64,000 nt of DNA from an uncultured Prevotellaceae bacterium (GCA_902762325.1 CACWNV010000013.1:1-64000), one strand, 5' to 3'. Positions 8,297 to 18,528 are shown, counted from the stretch's first letter. Notes: generated by a model from the letters alone, not told the origin. Made by a program: numbers and translations.

Positions 8297-8362
8297 GGCC
8301 ATAGTCGCGTTAATTAATCATAAATGTTGCTGATGACCTTCAATACTTCATCTGCCATTTGC

Positions 8363-8370
8363 TATCTTTG
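8363..8370 (+). promoter_or_regulatory. -7 box for the FAH-porU operon
   Basis: TATCTTTG fits the TAnnTTTG consensus. It lies just downstream of an in-frame upstream ATG at 8359 and 37 bp before the ATG at 8407, so it supports 8407 as the true start. No clear -33 TTG is seen. Confidence 0.55.
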
Positions 8371-8406
8371 CCAATAATAGGAGTATTCATCCCTCATCTG
8401 ATTGTT

Positions 8407-9024
8407 ATGAAGATATTTGCAATAGGTATGAATTATGCCCTGCACAATAAAGAGCTGCATGGCACGTTATCAAAGACGGAGAGTCCTGTGATTTTCACAA
8501 AGCCTGACACTGCTTTGTTGAAAGACGGTAAACCGTTTTTCATTCCCGATCATCTGGGAAGAGTCGATCATGAAGCAGAGATGGTGGTACGTATCTGCAG
8601 GTTGGGAAAGTCTATTTCCGAGCGTTTTGCCCATCGGTATTACGATGCCGTTACGGTTGGAATTGACTTTACGGCACGAGATTTGCAGAGTCAGTTAAAG
8701 GCAAAGGGTCGTCCGTGGGACCTCAGTAAGGGATTCGACGGCTCTGCCGCCATCGGTGAATGGGTGGATGTCCAGAAGTTCAGAGATATTCAGGCCATCC
8801 GTTTTCATCTCGACATAAACGGGAAGACAGTACAGGAAGGATGTACGTGCGATATGATGTATCGTGTTGATGAGATTATCAGTTATATCAGCCAGTTCTT
8901 CACTTTGAAGACCGGGGATATTCTTTTCACGGGTACACCAGCAGGAGTAGGTCCTGTACACATCAATGACCATTTGGAAGGTTATCTGGAAGACAGGAAA
9001 GTATTGGAATTCAATTGTAAGTAA
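8407..9024 (+). CDS. Fumarylacetoacetate hydrolase family protein
   Basis: 205 residues from the ATG at 8407, which begins MKIFAIGMNYALHNKEL as in short FAH proteins. The metal-site motif DHEAEMVVRI, the block GIDFTARDLQ and the C-terminal GTPAGVGPV are diagnostic of the FAH/2-keto-4-pentenoate hydratase/OHED isomerase fold. Relatives hydrolyse or decarboxylate acylpyruvates, including oxaloacetate; the substrate here is not known. The earlier in-frame ATG at 8359 is rejected because the promoter -7 box overlaps it. porU starts 4 bp after the stop, so the two are probably cotranscribed. Confidence 0.88.
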   Translation: MKIFAIGMNYALHNKELHGTLSKTESPVIFTKPDTALLKDGKPFFIPDHLGRVDHEAEMVVRICRLGKSISERFAHRYYDAVTVGIDFTARDLQSQLKAKGRPWDLSKGFDGSAAIGEWVDVQKFRDIQAIRFHLDINGKTVQEGCTCDMMYRVDEIISYISQFFTLKTGDILFTGTPAGVGPVHINDHLEGYLEDRKVLEFNCK

Positions 9025-9028
9025 ACGA

Positions 9029-12000
9029 ATGGAAAGTAACACAGTCAGTCGGTCAGTTATAAATGACAAAAAGAGGCAAGGCCAAAAGCTTTGTGTACTC
9101 TCTTTTTGGCATTGCTGTCTTCTGCTGTTGTTGCCATTCATCTGCATGTCATCTTCGGTTCAGGCTCAGAAGTTCTATAACCTGACGGCAGAAGAAGTGC
9201 AGATTGACTCCCTGCTGCCTCATTTTGCCTGCTCTGTCCCTTTGCCTGACGATTATCTTGATTCCGTCTATACCGTATCGCTCAGCTATCCGGAGTTTAT
9301 TGATATGTCCAAGGCGGACATCGCATTGTATGACAGTATTTCAGGGGCTCCACTCCCTGCAATGCCTGAAGTAGAGCAGCATGTTGTCCTGAACCGTAAA
9401 AAAGCAGAGCTGCGTACAGATTTCTGCCCGCTTGTTTATAGAGACGGCCGCTACCAGATACTGGTCAGTTTCATGCTGAAGGTTGAAAGCAAGGCAAGGG
9501 GAGGGAATGCTCGTCATGTACGGGCTGCAGTCCTTCAGCAGGCAGCCGCAGCCAGTCGCTATGCCGAACATTCAATCCTTGCTTCGGGAAGCTGGGCTAA
9601 GATACGAGTACCTTCGACGGGTGTCTATCAGCTCACGGATGCTTTGATAAAGCAGGCAGGCTTTAGTGATTTGAGCAAAGTCAAAGTCTATGGTTACGGC
9701 GGAGCCTTGCAGAATGAAAGCCTGAACGAGGAAGACCTGATAAAGTATGATGATCTAAAGGAAGTCCCACAGTGCATGATTGGCGGGAAACGACTTTTTC
9801 ATGCACAAGGTCCTGTGAGCTGGAAGAGTAACATCGACCCTGTCCGTGTGCGCAATCCCTATTCCGACTATGGCTATTATTTCATCACCCAGAAAGATGG
9901 GGAGCCATTGACACAAAATGCTGACGAGTTTCTTGCATCGTTCTATCCCTCAGCAGACGACTATCACATTCTGCATGAGATAGATAACTATTCCTGGTAT
10001 CATGGAGGTCGTAACCTCTATGAGAACAATCCTATAGAGAATGGAAATGCTAAGACTTATACATTGACATCCACTGCCGATGAGACAAAGGGAAACATCA
10101 GGGTCAGTGTCAGTGCCGGCTCTGCCAGTCAGGTGTCAGTGACAATCAATGGAGAAGCAGCTGGTTCGATTAACATTACGATTCCAACCTATTCAAAGGG
10201 AGGGGTCAATTCTGCTGTATACAGGAATATAGACATAAAAGCTTCAAACGAGATAAAGATAACGACGACAGGTGGTGGTCCTGTCCGTCTCGACAATATT
10301 GCCATTGTACTGGATTCCCCGAAAGCAGCCCCCGATTTACAGAATGCAACATTTCCTGTTCCTGAATATGTCCATAACATAACAAATCAGGATCATCATG
10401 CCGACACGCTCGTTGACATGGTCATTATCATCCCAACTTCTCAGAAGCTGTTGAAACAGGCTGAGCGACTGGCAGCATTTCATAAACAGCATGACGGTCT
10501 GCGAGTCCGCATCGTTCCCGCAGACGAGCTTTATAATGAATTCAGCAGCGGTACGCCAGACGCTAATGCCTACAGAAGATACCTGAAGATGCTCTATGAC
10601 CGTGCCGAGACAGATGCCGATATGCCGAAACATCTGTTGCTCTTCGGTGACTGCGCCTGGGATAACAGGATGAATACGAATGACTGGAAAACCGCAAGTA
10701 CGGATGATTACCTGCTTTGCTTCGAGAGCGAAGAGTCGTTCAGCGAGACTTATTGCTATATAGACGACGGATTCTTCTGCCTTCTTGATGATGGCGAGGG
10801 TACCAATCCGTTGAGCCGGGATTTGCTGGATATGGGAGTAGGCCGTTTCCCTGTCACCACAGAGAACGATGCCAAGATAATGGTTGACAAGACCATTGCC
10901 TATGCCAACAATGCTAATGCCGGTGTATGGCAGAACACGCTTGTCTTCATGGGCGACGATGGAAACCAGAACCGTCACATGATAGACATCAATGATGCCG
11001 CCAACCAGATTAACACGCTGCATCCGGGCTATATTATAAAAAAGGTGATGTGGGATGCCTATAAACGGGAGTCTTCATCGACAGGAAACACTTATCCAGA
11101 GGTGAGCAAGCTTATCAAGCAGTATCAAGCAAATGGTGCTCTCATTATGGACTATGCAGGACATGGACGAGAAGACCAGATCTCACATGAGAACGTGCTC
11201 ACGCTTACCGATTTCCAGAATTTCACAAACGCCAACCTTCCTCTATGGATTACCGCTTCGTGTGACATCATGCCCTTTGACGGTTCTAATCCCACTATCG
11301 GTGAAGCAGCAGTACTCAACAGCAAGGGAGGAGCCGTAGCTTTCTATGGTACCACCCGTACGGTGTTCGCTACAGATAATAAGCCCATCAACATGGCTTT
11401 CCTCCGCCATGTACTGTCTTTGCCTAACGGTAAGCCTGTCACTTTAGGAGAAGCGCAGCGGCTGACAAAGAACGAATTGATAACAAGTAGGGCAGACCTC
11501 TCGCAGAATAAGCTGCAGTATTCCCTATTGGGCGATCCGGCTTTGCCGCTGAACTTGCCGACCATGGATATTGTCATAGACTCTATCAATGGACTTTCAA
11601 CAGGGACATCGGCTATAGACAAAGTGAATCTGAAAGCTGGTTCTATTGCCAAGGTCAGCGGACATGTCAAGAATGCCGATGATTTTGACGGTATTGTGTC
11701 ACTGATGGTGCGTGACTCGCGAGAACAGATTATCTGTAAAGAGAACAATCAAAACGAAGCTGCGGCTACCCCGTTCACCTATTATGATTATACGAAGACA
11801 CTGTTCAATGGCAGTGACAGTGTGAAGAACGGCAGGTTTAACATATCGTTTGCCGTACCGAAAGACATCAATTACTCTGATGAACAGGGACTGATAAACG
11901 TCTTTGCGTTCAATAAAGCACATACTTTAACGGCTCATGGGTCAAACTCCAACTTTATAGTCGGCGGAACGGACATGGTAGGAAACGACTCTATCGGCCC

Positions 12001-12652
12001 CTCCATCTACTGCTATCTCAATTCACCTTCGTTTGTCAATGGAGGAAAAGTGAATTCAACTCCTTATTTTGTAGCTCAGTTGAACGACCATGACGGCATA
12101 AACGCTACAGGAAACGGTATCGGACACGACCTTGAACTGATTGTTGACGGTGAGATGTCGCGTACCTATATCCTGAATGATAACTTCAAGTTTGACTTTG
12201 GCTCCTATACGAGTGGCACGACATATTACTCGTTGCCAGAGCTGTCGGATGGTGAGCATCAGTTGCTTTTCAGAGCCTGGGATGTATTGAACAACTCATC
12301 TACAGCCGTCCTGACTTTCCATGTGGAACGCGGACTTGAGCCGGGACTGCTGAATATCAGCTGTACCAAAAACCCGGCAACAACAGAGACGACGTTCATC
12401 GTAACTCACGACCGTGTGAACAGTAGGGTGGATGTTGTCCTGGAGGTAATGGATATGGGAGGACGTCTTCTCTGGAAGCATGAAGAGAGCGGAGTGTCAA
12501 CTTCAAACACTTATACTATCGACTGGGATCTGACCATTGACGGCGGCCGTCGGCTGAGTACTGGAGTCTACCTTTACCGTATCCGTTTCATTTCAGAAGG
12601 GAGCAGTATGACATCAAAAGCCAAGAAACTCATTATTCTGAACAATAAATGA
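9029..12652 (+). CDS. porU: Type IX secretion sortase PorU (C25 peptidase)
   Basis: 1207 residues from the ATG at 9029. A signal peptide (LLLLLPFICMSSSVQAQ) directs it to the periplasm and outer membrane. The gingipain-like catalytic pair is intact: His712 in DYAGHG and Cys745 in TASCD. PorU cleaves the C-terminal signal from type IX cargo and attaches the cargo to A-LPS. The end carries its own C-terminal-domain-like sequence (GVYLYRIRF...SKAKKLIILNN). The following gene is porV, the partner that carries cargo to PorU, and this adjacency is typical of Bacteroidota. An in-frame upstream start at 8966 lies inside the FAH gene and is rejected. Confidence 0.95.
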   Translation: MESNTVSRSVINDKKRQGQKLCVLSFWHCCLLLLLPFICMSSSVQAQKFYNLTAEEVQIDSLLPHFACSVPLPDDYLDSVYTVSLSYPEFIDMSKADIALYDSISGAPLPAMPEVEQHVVLNRKKAELRTDFCPLVYRDGRYQILVSFMLKVESKARGGNARHVRAAVLQQAAAASRYAEHSILASGSWAKIRVPSTGVYQLTDALIKQAGFSDLSKVKVYGYGGALQNESLNEEDLIKYDDLKEVPQCMIGGKRLFHAQGPVSWKSNIDPVRVRNPYSDYGYYFITQKDGEPLTQNADEFLASFYPSADDYHILHEIDNYSWYHGGRNLYENNPIENGNAKTYTLTSTADETKGNIRVSVSAGSASQVSVTINGEAAGSINITIPTYSKGGVNSAVYRNIDIKASNEIKITTTGGGPVRLDNIAIVLDSPKAAPDLQNATFPVPEYVHNITNQDHHADTLVDMVIIIPTSQKLLKQAERLAAFHKQHDGLRVRIVPADELYNEFSSGTPDANAYRRYLKMLYDRAETDADMPKHLLLFGDCAWDNRMNTNDWKTASTDDYLLCFESEESFSETYCYIDDGFFCLLDDGEGTNPLSRDLLDMGVGRFPVTTENDAKIMVDKTIAYANNANAGVWQNTLVFMGDDGNQNRHMIDINDAANQINTLHPGYIIKKVMWDAYKRESSSTGNTYPEVSKLIKQYQANGALIMDYAGHGREDQISHENVLTLTDFQNFTNANLPLWITASCDIMPFDGSNPTIGEAAVLNSKGGAVAFYGTTRTVFATDNKPINMAFLRHVLSLPNGKPVTLGEAQRLTKNELITSRADLSQNKLQYSLLGDPALPLNLPTMDIVIDSINGLSTGTSAIDKVNLKAGSIAKVSGHVKNADDFDGIVSLMVRDSREQIICKENNQNEAAATPFTYYDYTKTLFNGSDSVKNGRFNISFAVPKDINYSDEQGLINVFAFNKAHTLTAHGSNSNFIVGGTDMVGNDSIGPSIYCYLNSPSFVNGGKVNSTPYFVAQLNDHDGINATGNGIGHDLELIVDGEMSRTYILNDNFKFDFGSYTSGTTYYSLPELSDGEHQLLFRAWDVLNNSSTAVLTFHVERGLEPGLLNISCTKNPATTETTFIVTHDRVNSRVDVVLEVMDMGGRLLWKHEESGVSTSNTYTIDWDLTIDGGRRLSTGVYLYRIRFISEGSSMTSKAKKLIILNNK

Positions 12653-12689
12653 GCACATCTTGCGTTAATTTGATATTTAGACATTGAAA

Positions 12690-13868
12690 ATGAAGAAAAG
12701 AAGAATTATATTCGTAGTCCTCTTGTTGACGCTGCTTTCTCTGGAGATGCAGGCGCAGGATAAGCGTGACATGTATAATCCTGTCAATTATGCGGTGATA
12801 TCGCAGACCATTGCTCCAGATGCCCGTGCAGCAGGTATGGGAGATGTGGGTGCTGCTACTGACCCTGATGTCAACTCACAGTACTGGAATCCGGCTAAAT
12901 ATCCGTTCACTATTTCTCGTGCAGGCGTTGCAATGAACTATACACCGTGGCTTCGCCAGTTGGTGAGCGACATGGATCTTGCTTATCTGGCAGGCTACTA
13001 TCGCATAGGAAACTACTCCGCTGTGTCATCATCAATCCGTTATTTCTCCCTGGGTGAGGTCTACTTAGGTTCCAGTATCTCTGGAGACGACAACATGACA
13101 ATCCACCCTTACGAGATGTCTGTAGACGTTGCCTATTCAATGATGCTGAGCGAGAAGTTCTCCTGGGCAGCCGGATTGCGCTGGATTCATTCAGACATGC
13201 GTTATGATTATTCAGAGGATTCGTCACCAGCATCGGCTTTTGCCGCTGATATCGGTCTCTATTACCAGAACTATCTGAATATCGGTGCAAGGGAATGTCA
13301 GCTTGGTCTTGGATTAAACATATCGAATATTGGTAGTAAGATAACCTTCAGCGGTGACGAAGAAAGCCAGTTTATTCCGACCAATCTGCGTTTGGGAACT
13401 TCTTTGATGATTCCTGTCGATGACTATAACCGTTTCACTATTTCTGCTGATGCTAATAAGCTGTTGGTTCCGACCATTCCAAAGCAGGAGGAGGGGGAGA
13501 CGACAGAGGACTACCGTCAGCGTGTCATCTCTCAATACAGTGACGTTTCATCAATCAGTGGAATATTCAAGAGCTTCAGTGATGCTCCAAATGGTTTTAA
13601 GGAAGAACTTGAGGAGATACAGTGGAGCGTCGGTGCTGAGTATATCTATCATGACCAGTTCTCTATCCGTGCCGGTTATCATCATGAGTCGGAGAACAAG
13701 GGTAACCGTAAGTACTTTACGGTGGGTGCCGGTTTTCGTATGAGTGTCTTCTCTCTTGATGCCGGTTACGTGATATCAATGGCAAAGAGTAACCCTCTTG
13801 ACCAGACATTGCGTTTCACGCTCTCGTTCGACATGGATGGAATCAAAGACTTGTTTAGAAGAAGATGA
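12690..13868 (+). CDS. porV: Type IX secretion outer-membrane protein PorV (LptO)
   Basis: 392 residues from the ATG at 12690; an in-frame TTG lies two codons earlier. The signal peptide ends LEMQAQ. The segment DARAAGMGDVGAATDPDVNS followed by QYWNPAKYPF is the N-terminal signature of the PorV/FadL-like barrel family. In Porphyromonas, PorV is the shuttle that collects cargo at the Sov translocon and presents it to PorU. It lies 37 bp after porU and overlaps ispF by 4 bases, so expression of secretion and isoprenoid genes may be coupled by position. Confidence 0.95.
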   Translation: MKKRRIIFVVLLLTLLSLEMQAQDKRDMYNPVNYAVISQTIAPDARAAGMGDVGAATDPDVNSQYWNPAKYPFTISRAGVAMNYTPWLRQLVSDMDLAYLAGYYRIGNYSAVSSSIRYFSLGEVYLGSSISGDDNMTIHPYEMSVDVAYSMMLSEKFSWAAGLRWIHSDMRYDYSEDSSPASAFAADIGLYYQNYLNIGARECQLGLGLNISNIGSKITFSGDEESQFIPTNLRLGTSLMIPVDDYNRFTISADANKLLVPTIPKQEEGETTEDYRQRVISQYSDVSSISGIFKSFSDAPNGFKEELEEIQWSVGAEYIYHDQFSIRAGYHHESENKGNRKYFTVGAGFRMSVFSLDAGYVISMAKSNPLDQTLRFTLSFDMDGIKDLFRRR

Positions 13869-14344
13869 AGATAAGAGTTGGCTTAGGGTATGATGTACAT
13901 CAGTTAGTCGAAGGCCGTGAGCTATGGCTTGGCGGCATAAAGATTGACCATCGGCTGGGGCTGTTAGGTCATAGTGACGCTGATGTGCTCATACATGCCA
14001 TCTGTGATGCGCTGCTTGGAGCTGCTAATATGCGTGATATAGGCTATCACTTTCCTGATACGGCGGCTTCTACTCTCGATATCGACAGCAAGATACTGCT
14101 GCGTAAAACTATAGACTTGATTGCCGGTAAAGGCTATCGTGTCGGGAACGTTGATGTAACTATCTGTGCGGAACGTCCAAAGCTGAATCCGCATATACCT
14201 GATATGAAAGACTGTCTGGCAAAGGTCATGGGTATTGACGTTGAAGATGTTTCAATTAAAGCTACTACTACCGAGAAATTAGGCTTTACAGGCCGTGAAG
14301 AAGGAATCTCTGCCTATGCTGTCGTGCTAATAGAAAAAGATTAG
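13865..14344 (+). CDS. ispF: 2-C-methyl-D-erythritol 2,4-cyclodiphosphate synthase
   Basis: 159 residues, the usual length. IspF converts CDP-ME 2-phosphate to MEcPP in the non-mevalonate isoprenoid pathway. Metal ligands Asp10 and His12 (GYDVHQ) and His44 (LIHAICDAL) are present, as are HSDADV at 36-41 and TEKLGFTGREEG near the C-terminus. Overlaps porV by 4 bases (ATGA). The partner gene ispD lies far away at 33298. Confidence 0.98.
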   Translation: MKIRVGLGYDVHQLVEGRELWLGGIKIDHRLGLLGHSDADVLIHAICDALLGAANMRDIGYHFPDTAASTLDIDSKILLRKTIDLIAGKGYRVGNVDVTICAERPKLNPHIPDMKDCLAKVMGIDVEDVSIKATTTEKLGFTGREEGISAYAVVLIEKD

Positions 14345-14378
14345 TATACCAACTTTTTAACCTTTCCCTTTTATACCA

Positions 14379-15725
14379 ATGAGAAAATTATACTCAGTAT
14401 TAGGCTTTCTCATACTTTCGCTTTATTCAATTCCTATGATGGCTGCGGATGTAAGTATGAGAACAGATAAGCCTATTGGCTCCCCAATGGTGATAGCTGT
14501 GAATGCAGGACTGAATCTGACCATCACATGGTCGGACGGTTCTGAGGAACGTCTTCATACAACAGGCCTTCCACAGGAGGTTCTTGTAAGAGCCGAAAGC
14601 CTGTCGCTCACTTCTGATAAGGCCATCACCTCTTTGTATGTATGTGAAGATGAACTGACACAGTTAGATGTGTCGGGAGCTGCAAGTTCGTTGCTGAGAC
14701 TTTATTGTGCACAGAATAAGCTTACGACTCTCGACTTATCGAACTGCAAGGCACTCACATCGTTGGACTGTCAGGACAATCAGTTGACGACTCTTTCGAT
14801 AACAAGCTTAGTGATGGAAGATGTTAATGTGGCAGGAAATCAGCTTACTGCGGTTGGATTACGTAGTAATGGCGTAGGAAATATGAGCTCGTTGATTTGT
14901 GCAGGTAACAACATCACAACGGTAGCATACTTAAGCAGCATGCCTCAGCTTCGCTCTTTGTTCTTCCAGAACAACCGCGTACAATCGGTATCGATTTCTA
15001 AATGCAAAGAACTTCGGAAGCTTGTCGGTGAGAATAATCAGCTGGTGACATTGTATATGCCTTCCTTGGCATTGTTACAGGATTTGTGGGTGAGCAATAA
15101 CGTGTTAGATTCATTAATATTGACGGGGAGTCCCGGGCTTGTCTCATTGACGGCTGGTAACAACCGGCTGAGCAAGATTACATGGGACAAGGCCTGCTCT
15201 GCGACCTTCAGCTATTTGGATGTAGCAGACAATTGCTTGTTCTTCAATTCTTTCCCGACAATATATAATCAGACTAAGAAAACTTATACAATGCCAGCAG
15301 TAGTCACGCCTCAGCGTCCTTTCTTCATATCAGAAGATGTTGAGATAAACAAACCGAATCCTGAGTGGCAGACCTATTTTATGAGAAACGGATGGGGAGC
15401 TGGTGTCGCTGCAGCACTGGAGTTAACCAATAAGGATGGCGAGACACTCACTCAGGGAAAAGACTACACATACCAGAGCTACCGTCTCAACTTCTTTACT
15501 CCCCAGCAGGGAGTCGTGATTTCAGCTACTTCCAGGTATTATCCTGATGTCGTGTTGACAACACAACCGTTTAACGTGTTCGACCCGACAGGCATAGAAA
15601 GAGTTGGTGTCCTTACCGACGAAGCAGAAGGTGTGGCTTATAATCTGTCGGGTGTACGCGTTGACTTTAAGCACCTGCAGAAAGGTATCTATGTTATCAA
15701 CGGAAAAAAGGTCGTCGTTCGCTAA
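14379..15725 (+). CDS. Secreted leucine-rich-repeat protein with type IX tail
   Basis: 448 residues. A signal peptide (MRKLYSVLGFLILSLYS...MMA) is followed by irregular leucine-rich repeats about 80-290, with units such as LTTLDLSNCKALTSLDCQDNQL that resemble the Bacteroidota internalin-like class. The C-terminus, from GIERVGV to YVINGKKVVVR with YNLSGVRV between, matches the C-terminal sorting tail of type IX cargo (a conserved final strand ending in Lys/Val/Arg). The product is therefore probably exported and surface-attached through PorV/PorU encoded just upstream. Ligand unknown. It follows ispF after 34 bp. Confidence 0.8.
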   Translation: MRKLYSVLGFLILSLYSIPMMAADVSMRTDKPIGSPMVIAVNAGLNLTITWSDGSEERLHTTGLPQEVLVRAESLSLTSDKAITSLYVCEDELTQLDVSGAASSLLRLYCAQNKLTTLDLSNCKALTSLDCQDNQLTTLSITSLVMEDVNVAGNQLTAVGLRSNGVGNMSSLICAGNNITTVAYLSSMPQLRSLFFQNNRVQSVSISKCKELRKLVGENNQLVTLYMPSLALLQDLWVSNNVLDSLILTGSPGLVSLTAGNNRLSKITWDKACSATFSYLDVADNCLFFNSFPTIYNQTKKTYTMPAVVTPQRPFFISEDVEINKPNPEWQTYFMRNGWGAGVAAALELTNKDGETLTQGKDYTYQSYRLNFFTPQQGVVISATSRYYPDVVLTTQPFNVFDPTGIERVGVLTDEAEGVAYNLSGVRVDFKHLQKGIYVINGKKVVVR

Positions 15726-15745
15726 CCATCTAAATCATTACAGTC

Positions 15746-18241
15746 ATGAAGATATTCAGAATCTTATTATATTCAGTGTTGTCTGCTTTTTTACCACTGT
15801 GCCTTCAGGCACAGACGTTGAAGATAGGGTCAGACAACAACCCCAATCAATATCTGATACTCAGTAAAGATACCGTTTATTTGAATTATAACGACTTTGC
15901 TTCGGTTGGAATTGCACGTAATTGTGACTACGACGTCAGTAACAGCAATCAGTGGATAGTATGGAAAAAGCAAGGCAATGGAAATCTCAGTCTCTTTGCG
16001 ACACCTAATTATAATGTAGCCCCGAGGACCGGACTTCTTACCCTTTCTACTGCTGACGGCAGCCTTTCACGTGCACTTACTGTTATCCAAAAGGGACGAA
16101 CGGTGACCGACAGGCAAATTCCCATTGTGAGCGGAACTGCTAATCAGGCGCAGTCGGGTGAGGACATCTCAAAGTCTTATGATGATAATCTCTCCACCCT
16201 TTATCATTCTCCATGGACCGGAACGTCTTTCCCTGTTATCCTGACTTATAACCTGCAAGGACCTGCCCATGTGGATTATGCACTCTATACACCGCGCCAG
16301 GATGGAAACAACAACGGTAATTTTGAACAGGTGGACATCGACTATCAGGTGAGCGGTTCGACACAATGGATCAGATTGCGTACTGCAAACCTTGGTGGAA
16401 GCGGTAGTATTGCCAACATCAGTTTTGGGGATGAGGGCATTGATGATGTCATGTCAATCCGTTTCACAGTACGGAGTGGAGTCAATGGATTTGCCAGTTG
16501 TGCGGAGATGGCTTTCTATGAGAAGGACGATTTCATCGGCGATATGTTGAAGGATGTCTTCGCTGATAAGCTTTGCACCCGTCTAAAAGATGGAGTGACA
16601 CGTGAAATGATTGAACAGATGGAGATGGAAGAGTTCCGCTCACTCGCTTATCAGTTGCAGGATGGAACCTATTCAATGAAATACCGTGTCGGAGAGTTTA
16701 AGGCTTATCGTCCGGTGGCAGATCTTCGCAATGAACTGAAGAACAGCTACACCTATAATAATCATGAGAATCCTACGGGAATAACATTCAAGAAAGATGA
16801 GAATGTCATTGTCGTTGTCGAAGGAATCGGCGATTCTCCTGTGACTCTTCAGGTGCGCAACTTCGGTCCTGAAGACTTTAACACGGAATACTATCCCTTG
16901 TCAAATGGTGTTAACATCATCAATTGCCGGAATAAGGGCAATGGATACATTGATTATTATACTAAGAATTACAAGGATGCTCCAAAGGTAAAGATTCATT
17001 TTGTCAATGGAGTGGAGAACGGTTACTTCGACCTTGAGCGTGGTGATACCAATGATGACTGGAAGGCATTGCTTGCCAATGCTAAAGGCGATTGTATGGA
17101 CTTTGTCTCAAAGAACATCCAAGGGGTATTCCCCGTCTCTGCATTAAAGGCAAATTGTCCTACTAATGGGGTATGGCTCGTGACTACTTATGACAGTATT
17201 GTTTCCCTTGAGCAGGAAGTAATGGGCTTGAAGAAGTACAACAGGAAATATGATAACCACATGGCTGTCATCTCTGTGAAGACGAGTGGGGGACTCTACC
17301 ATGCCAGCAATGACGGTTTCTGCGTTCCCATAAATGCGTTGAGAGACCCGACTTCATCTACTTACTTCGATTTCTGGGGTGCTGCTCATGAGCTTGGACA
17401 TGTGAATCAAACCAACGGTATGCTGTGGATTGGTCTTACCGAAGTAACCAACAACATCTATTCCGCTTACGTGGAGCACATGCTCCGGCCAAACGGATAC
17501 CATCGCCTTGAAAACGAGTCAAACGGTTTCCGCTATTATGACTTCATGGAGTATAACATTATGAAGGGCGGTCAGTTTGTTCCTCATGCCCATAATGATG
17601 TCTTCTGCACATTGATTCCTTTCTGGCAGCTTCTCGTCTATACAAAGATTGCAGGCATTCAGCCAGATGCCTACCCCGAGATGTTTGAAAAGATGCGAAC
17701 GATGGATATAGGAGGTATGGATGACGGACAGAAGCAGGTGAACTTCATGCGTCAGTGGTGCGATATCACCAAGACAAACTATCTTCCTTATTTTGCTAAA
17801 GTCGGAATGTTTAAGACCGTGAATGAGGAGATCGGTGATTACAGTACCCGTCAGCTGACCATTACTCAGTCGATGTTGAACGAGTTGCGTAGTCATGTGG
17901 AAAGTGCAGGATATCCTGAGGCTCCGGAAGCATTCTATTTCCTGGATGTGAACAATATGCCTGCGTTCCGCGATAAGGCTCCTCTTGTTGCCAATGAAGT
18001 GAACGCTGGTTGTGTCCGTTCAGGAAACACGGTAAAGATAGAGCACAGCGCATGGAAGAATGTGGTAGGCTTTGAGACGTATGATGCTCAAGGTAATCTG
18101 CTTCATATCACTTCCTACGGACATGGCTCGGCAGCAATTGTTCCTATAACTACGAATGTTGAGTGGATTTCTTCGGAGAATCCGGCTTATATCATGGCGG
18201 TAGGATACGATGGAAAGAAAGTAAAGTGCTATCAGCCGTAG
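15746..18241 (+). CDS. M60-family metallopeptidase with BACON and discoidin-like domains
   Basis: 831 residues with a signal peptide ending LPLCLQAQ. After a BACON-like Ig domain (about 25-115) comes a F5/8 type C-like carbohydrate-binding region (about 130-265). The M60 (enhancin-like) catalytic region has the gluzincin motif HELGH at 548-552, with the downstream Glu in TEVTNNIYS as probable third zinc ligand. Studied Bacteroides relatives cleave mucin-type O-glycoproteins, so a host glycoprotein substrate is likely (inference). It starts 20 bp after the leucine-rich gene and ends in a strong terminator. No type IX tail is evident. Confidence 0.9.
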   Translation: MKIFRILLYSVLSAFLPLCLQAQTLKIGSDNNPNQYLILSKDTVYLNYNDFASVGIARNCDYDVSNSNQWIVWKKQGNGNLSLFATPNYNVAPRTGLLTLSTADGSLSRALTVIQKGRTVTDRQIPIVSGTANQAQSGEDISKSYDDNLSTLYHSPWTGTSFPVILTYNLQGPAHVDYALYTPRQDGNNNGNFEQVDIDYQVSGSTQWIRLRTANLGGSGSIANISFGDEGIDDVMSIRFTVRSGVNGFASCAEMAFYEKDDFIGDMLKDVFADKLCTRLKDGVTREMIEQMEMEEFRSLAYQLQDGTYSMKYRVGEFKAYRPVADLRNELKNSYTYNNHENPTGITFKKDENVIVVVEGIGDSPVTLQVRNFGPEDFNTEYYPLSNGVNIINCRNKGNGYIDYYTKNYKDAPKVKIHFVNGVENGYFDLERGDTNDDWKALLANAKGDCMDFVSKNIQGVFPVSALKANCPTNGVWLVTTYDSIVSLEQEVMGLKKYNRKYDNHMAVISVKTSGGLYHASNDGFCVPINALRDPTSSTYFDFWGAAHELGHVNQTNGMLWIGLTEVTNNIYSAYVEHMLRPNGYHRLENESNGFRYYDFMEYNIMKGGQFVPHAHNDVFCTLIPFWQLLVYTKIAGIQPDAYPEMFEKMRTMDIGGMDDGQKQVNFMRQWCDITKTNYLPYFAKVGMFKTVNEEIGDYSTRQLTITQSMLNELRSHVESAGYPEAPEAFYFLDVNNMPAFRDKAPLVANEVNAGCVRSGNTVKIEHSAWKNVVGFETYDAQGNLLHITSYGHGSAAIVPITTNVEWISSENPAYIMAVGYDGKKVKCYQP

Positions 18242-18299
18242 CGGCTAATAGTGATTCATAGAAAATTCCGCTAAAACTCTTTAGTAAGAATAAGACTTT

Positions 18300-18333
18300 G
18301 GCTGAATCCCTTGCTTGGGGTTCAGCCTTTTTT
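18300..18333 (+). terminator. Rho-independent terminator after the M60 gene
   Basis: GGCTGAATCCC pairs with GGGGTTCAGCC (one G-U) around TTGCTT and is followed by six T. The same hairpin, with the same upstream AGTAAGAATAA stretch, recurs at 23638-23670. Confidence 0.92.
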
Positions 18334-18483
18334 GTTGCTTTTTTTTCTTTCGATATTGTATAATTATATCATTTACTTTTCTATTTGTAACAATCGGAAA
18401 GTGAATTAAAGAATAATTCACATATTAATGCTTTTGACAACATATTTGTTACACAAGGACAAGGAGTATAGAATGGCATTTGT

Positions 18484-18491
18484 TAAATTTG
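18484..18491 (+). promoter_or_regulatory. -7 box for the susC/susD pair
   Basis: TAAATTTG fits TAnnTTTG, 37 bp before the susC start. Upstream at 18401-18421 is a perfect inverted repeat, GTGAATT-N7-AATTCAC, a possible regulator site about 62 bp before the box. No -33 TTG at the usual spacing. Confidence 0.45.
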
Positions 18492-18528
18492 TGTCAAATA
18501 AGTAATTGTTTTTAATATTATAAATATT

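Noticed and set aside
8966..9028. Upstream start of porU within the FAH gene
   Set aside because: The ATG at 9029 directly follows the FAH stop and gives a normal signal peptide.
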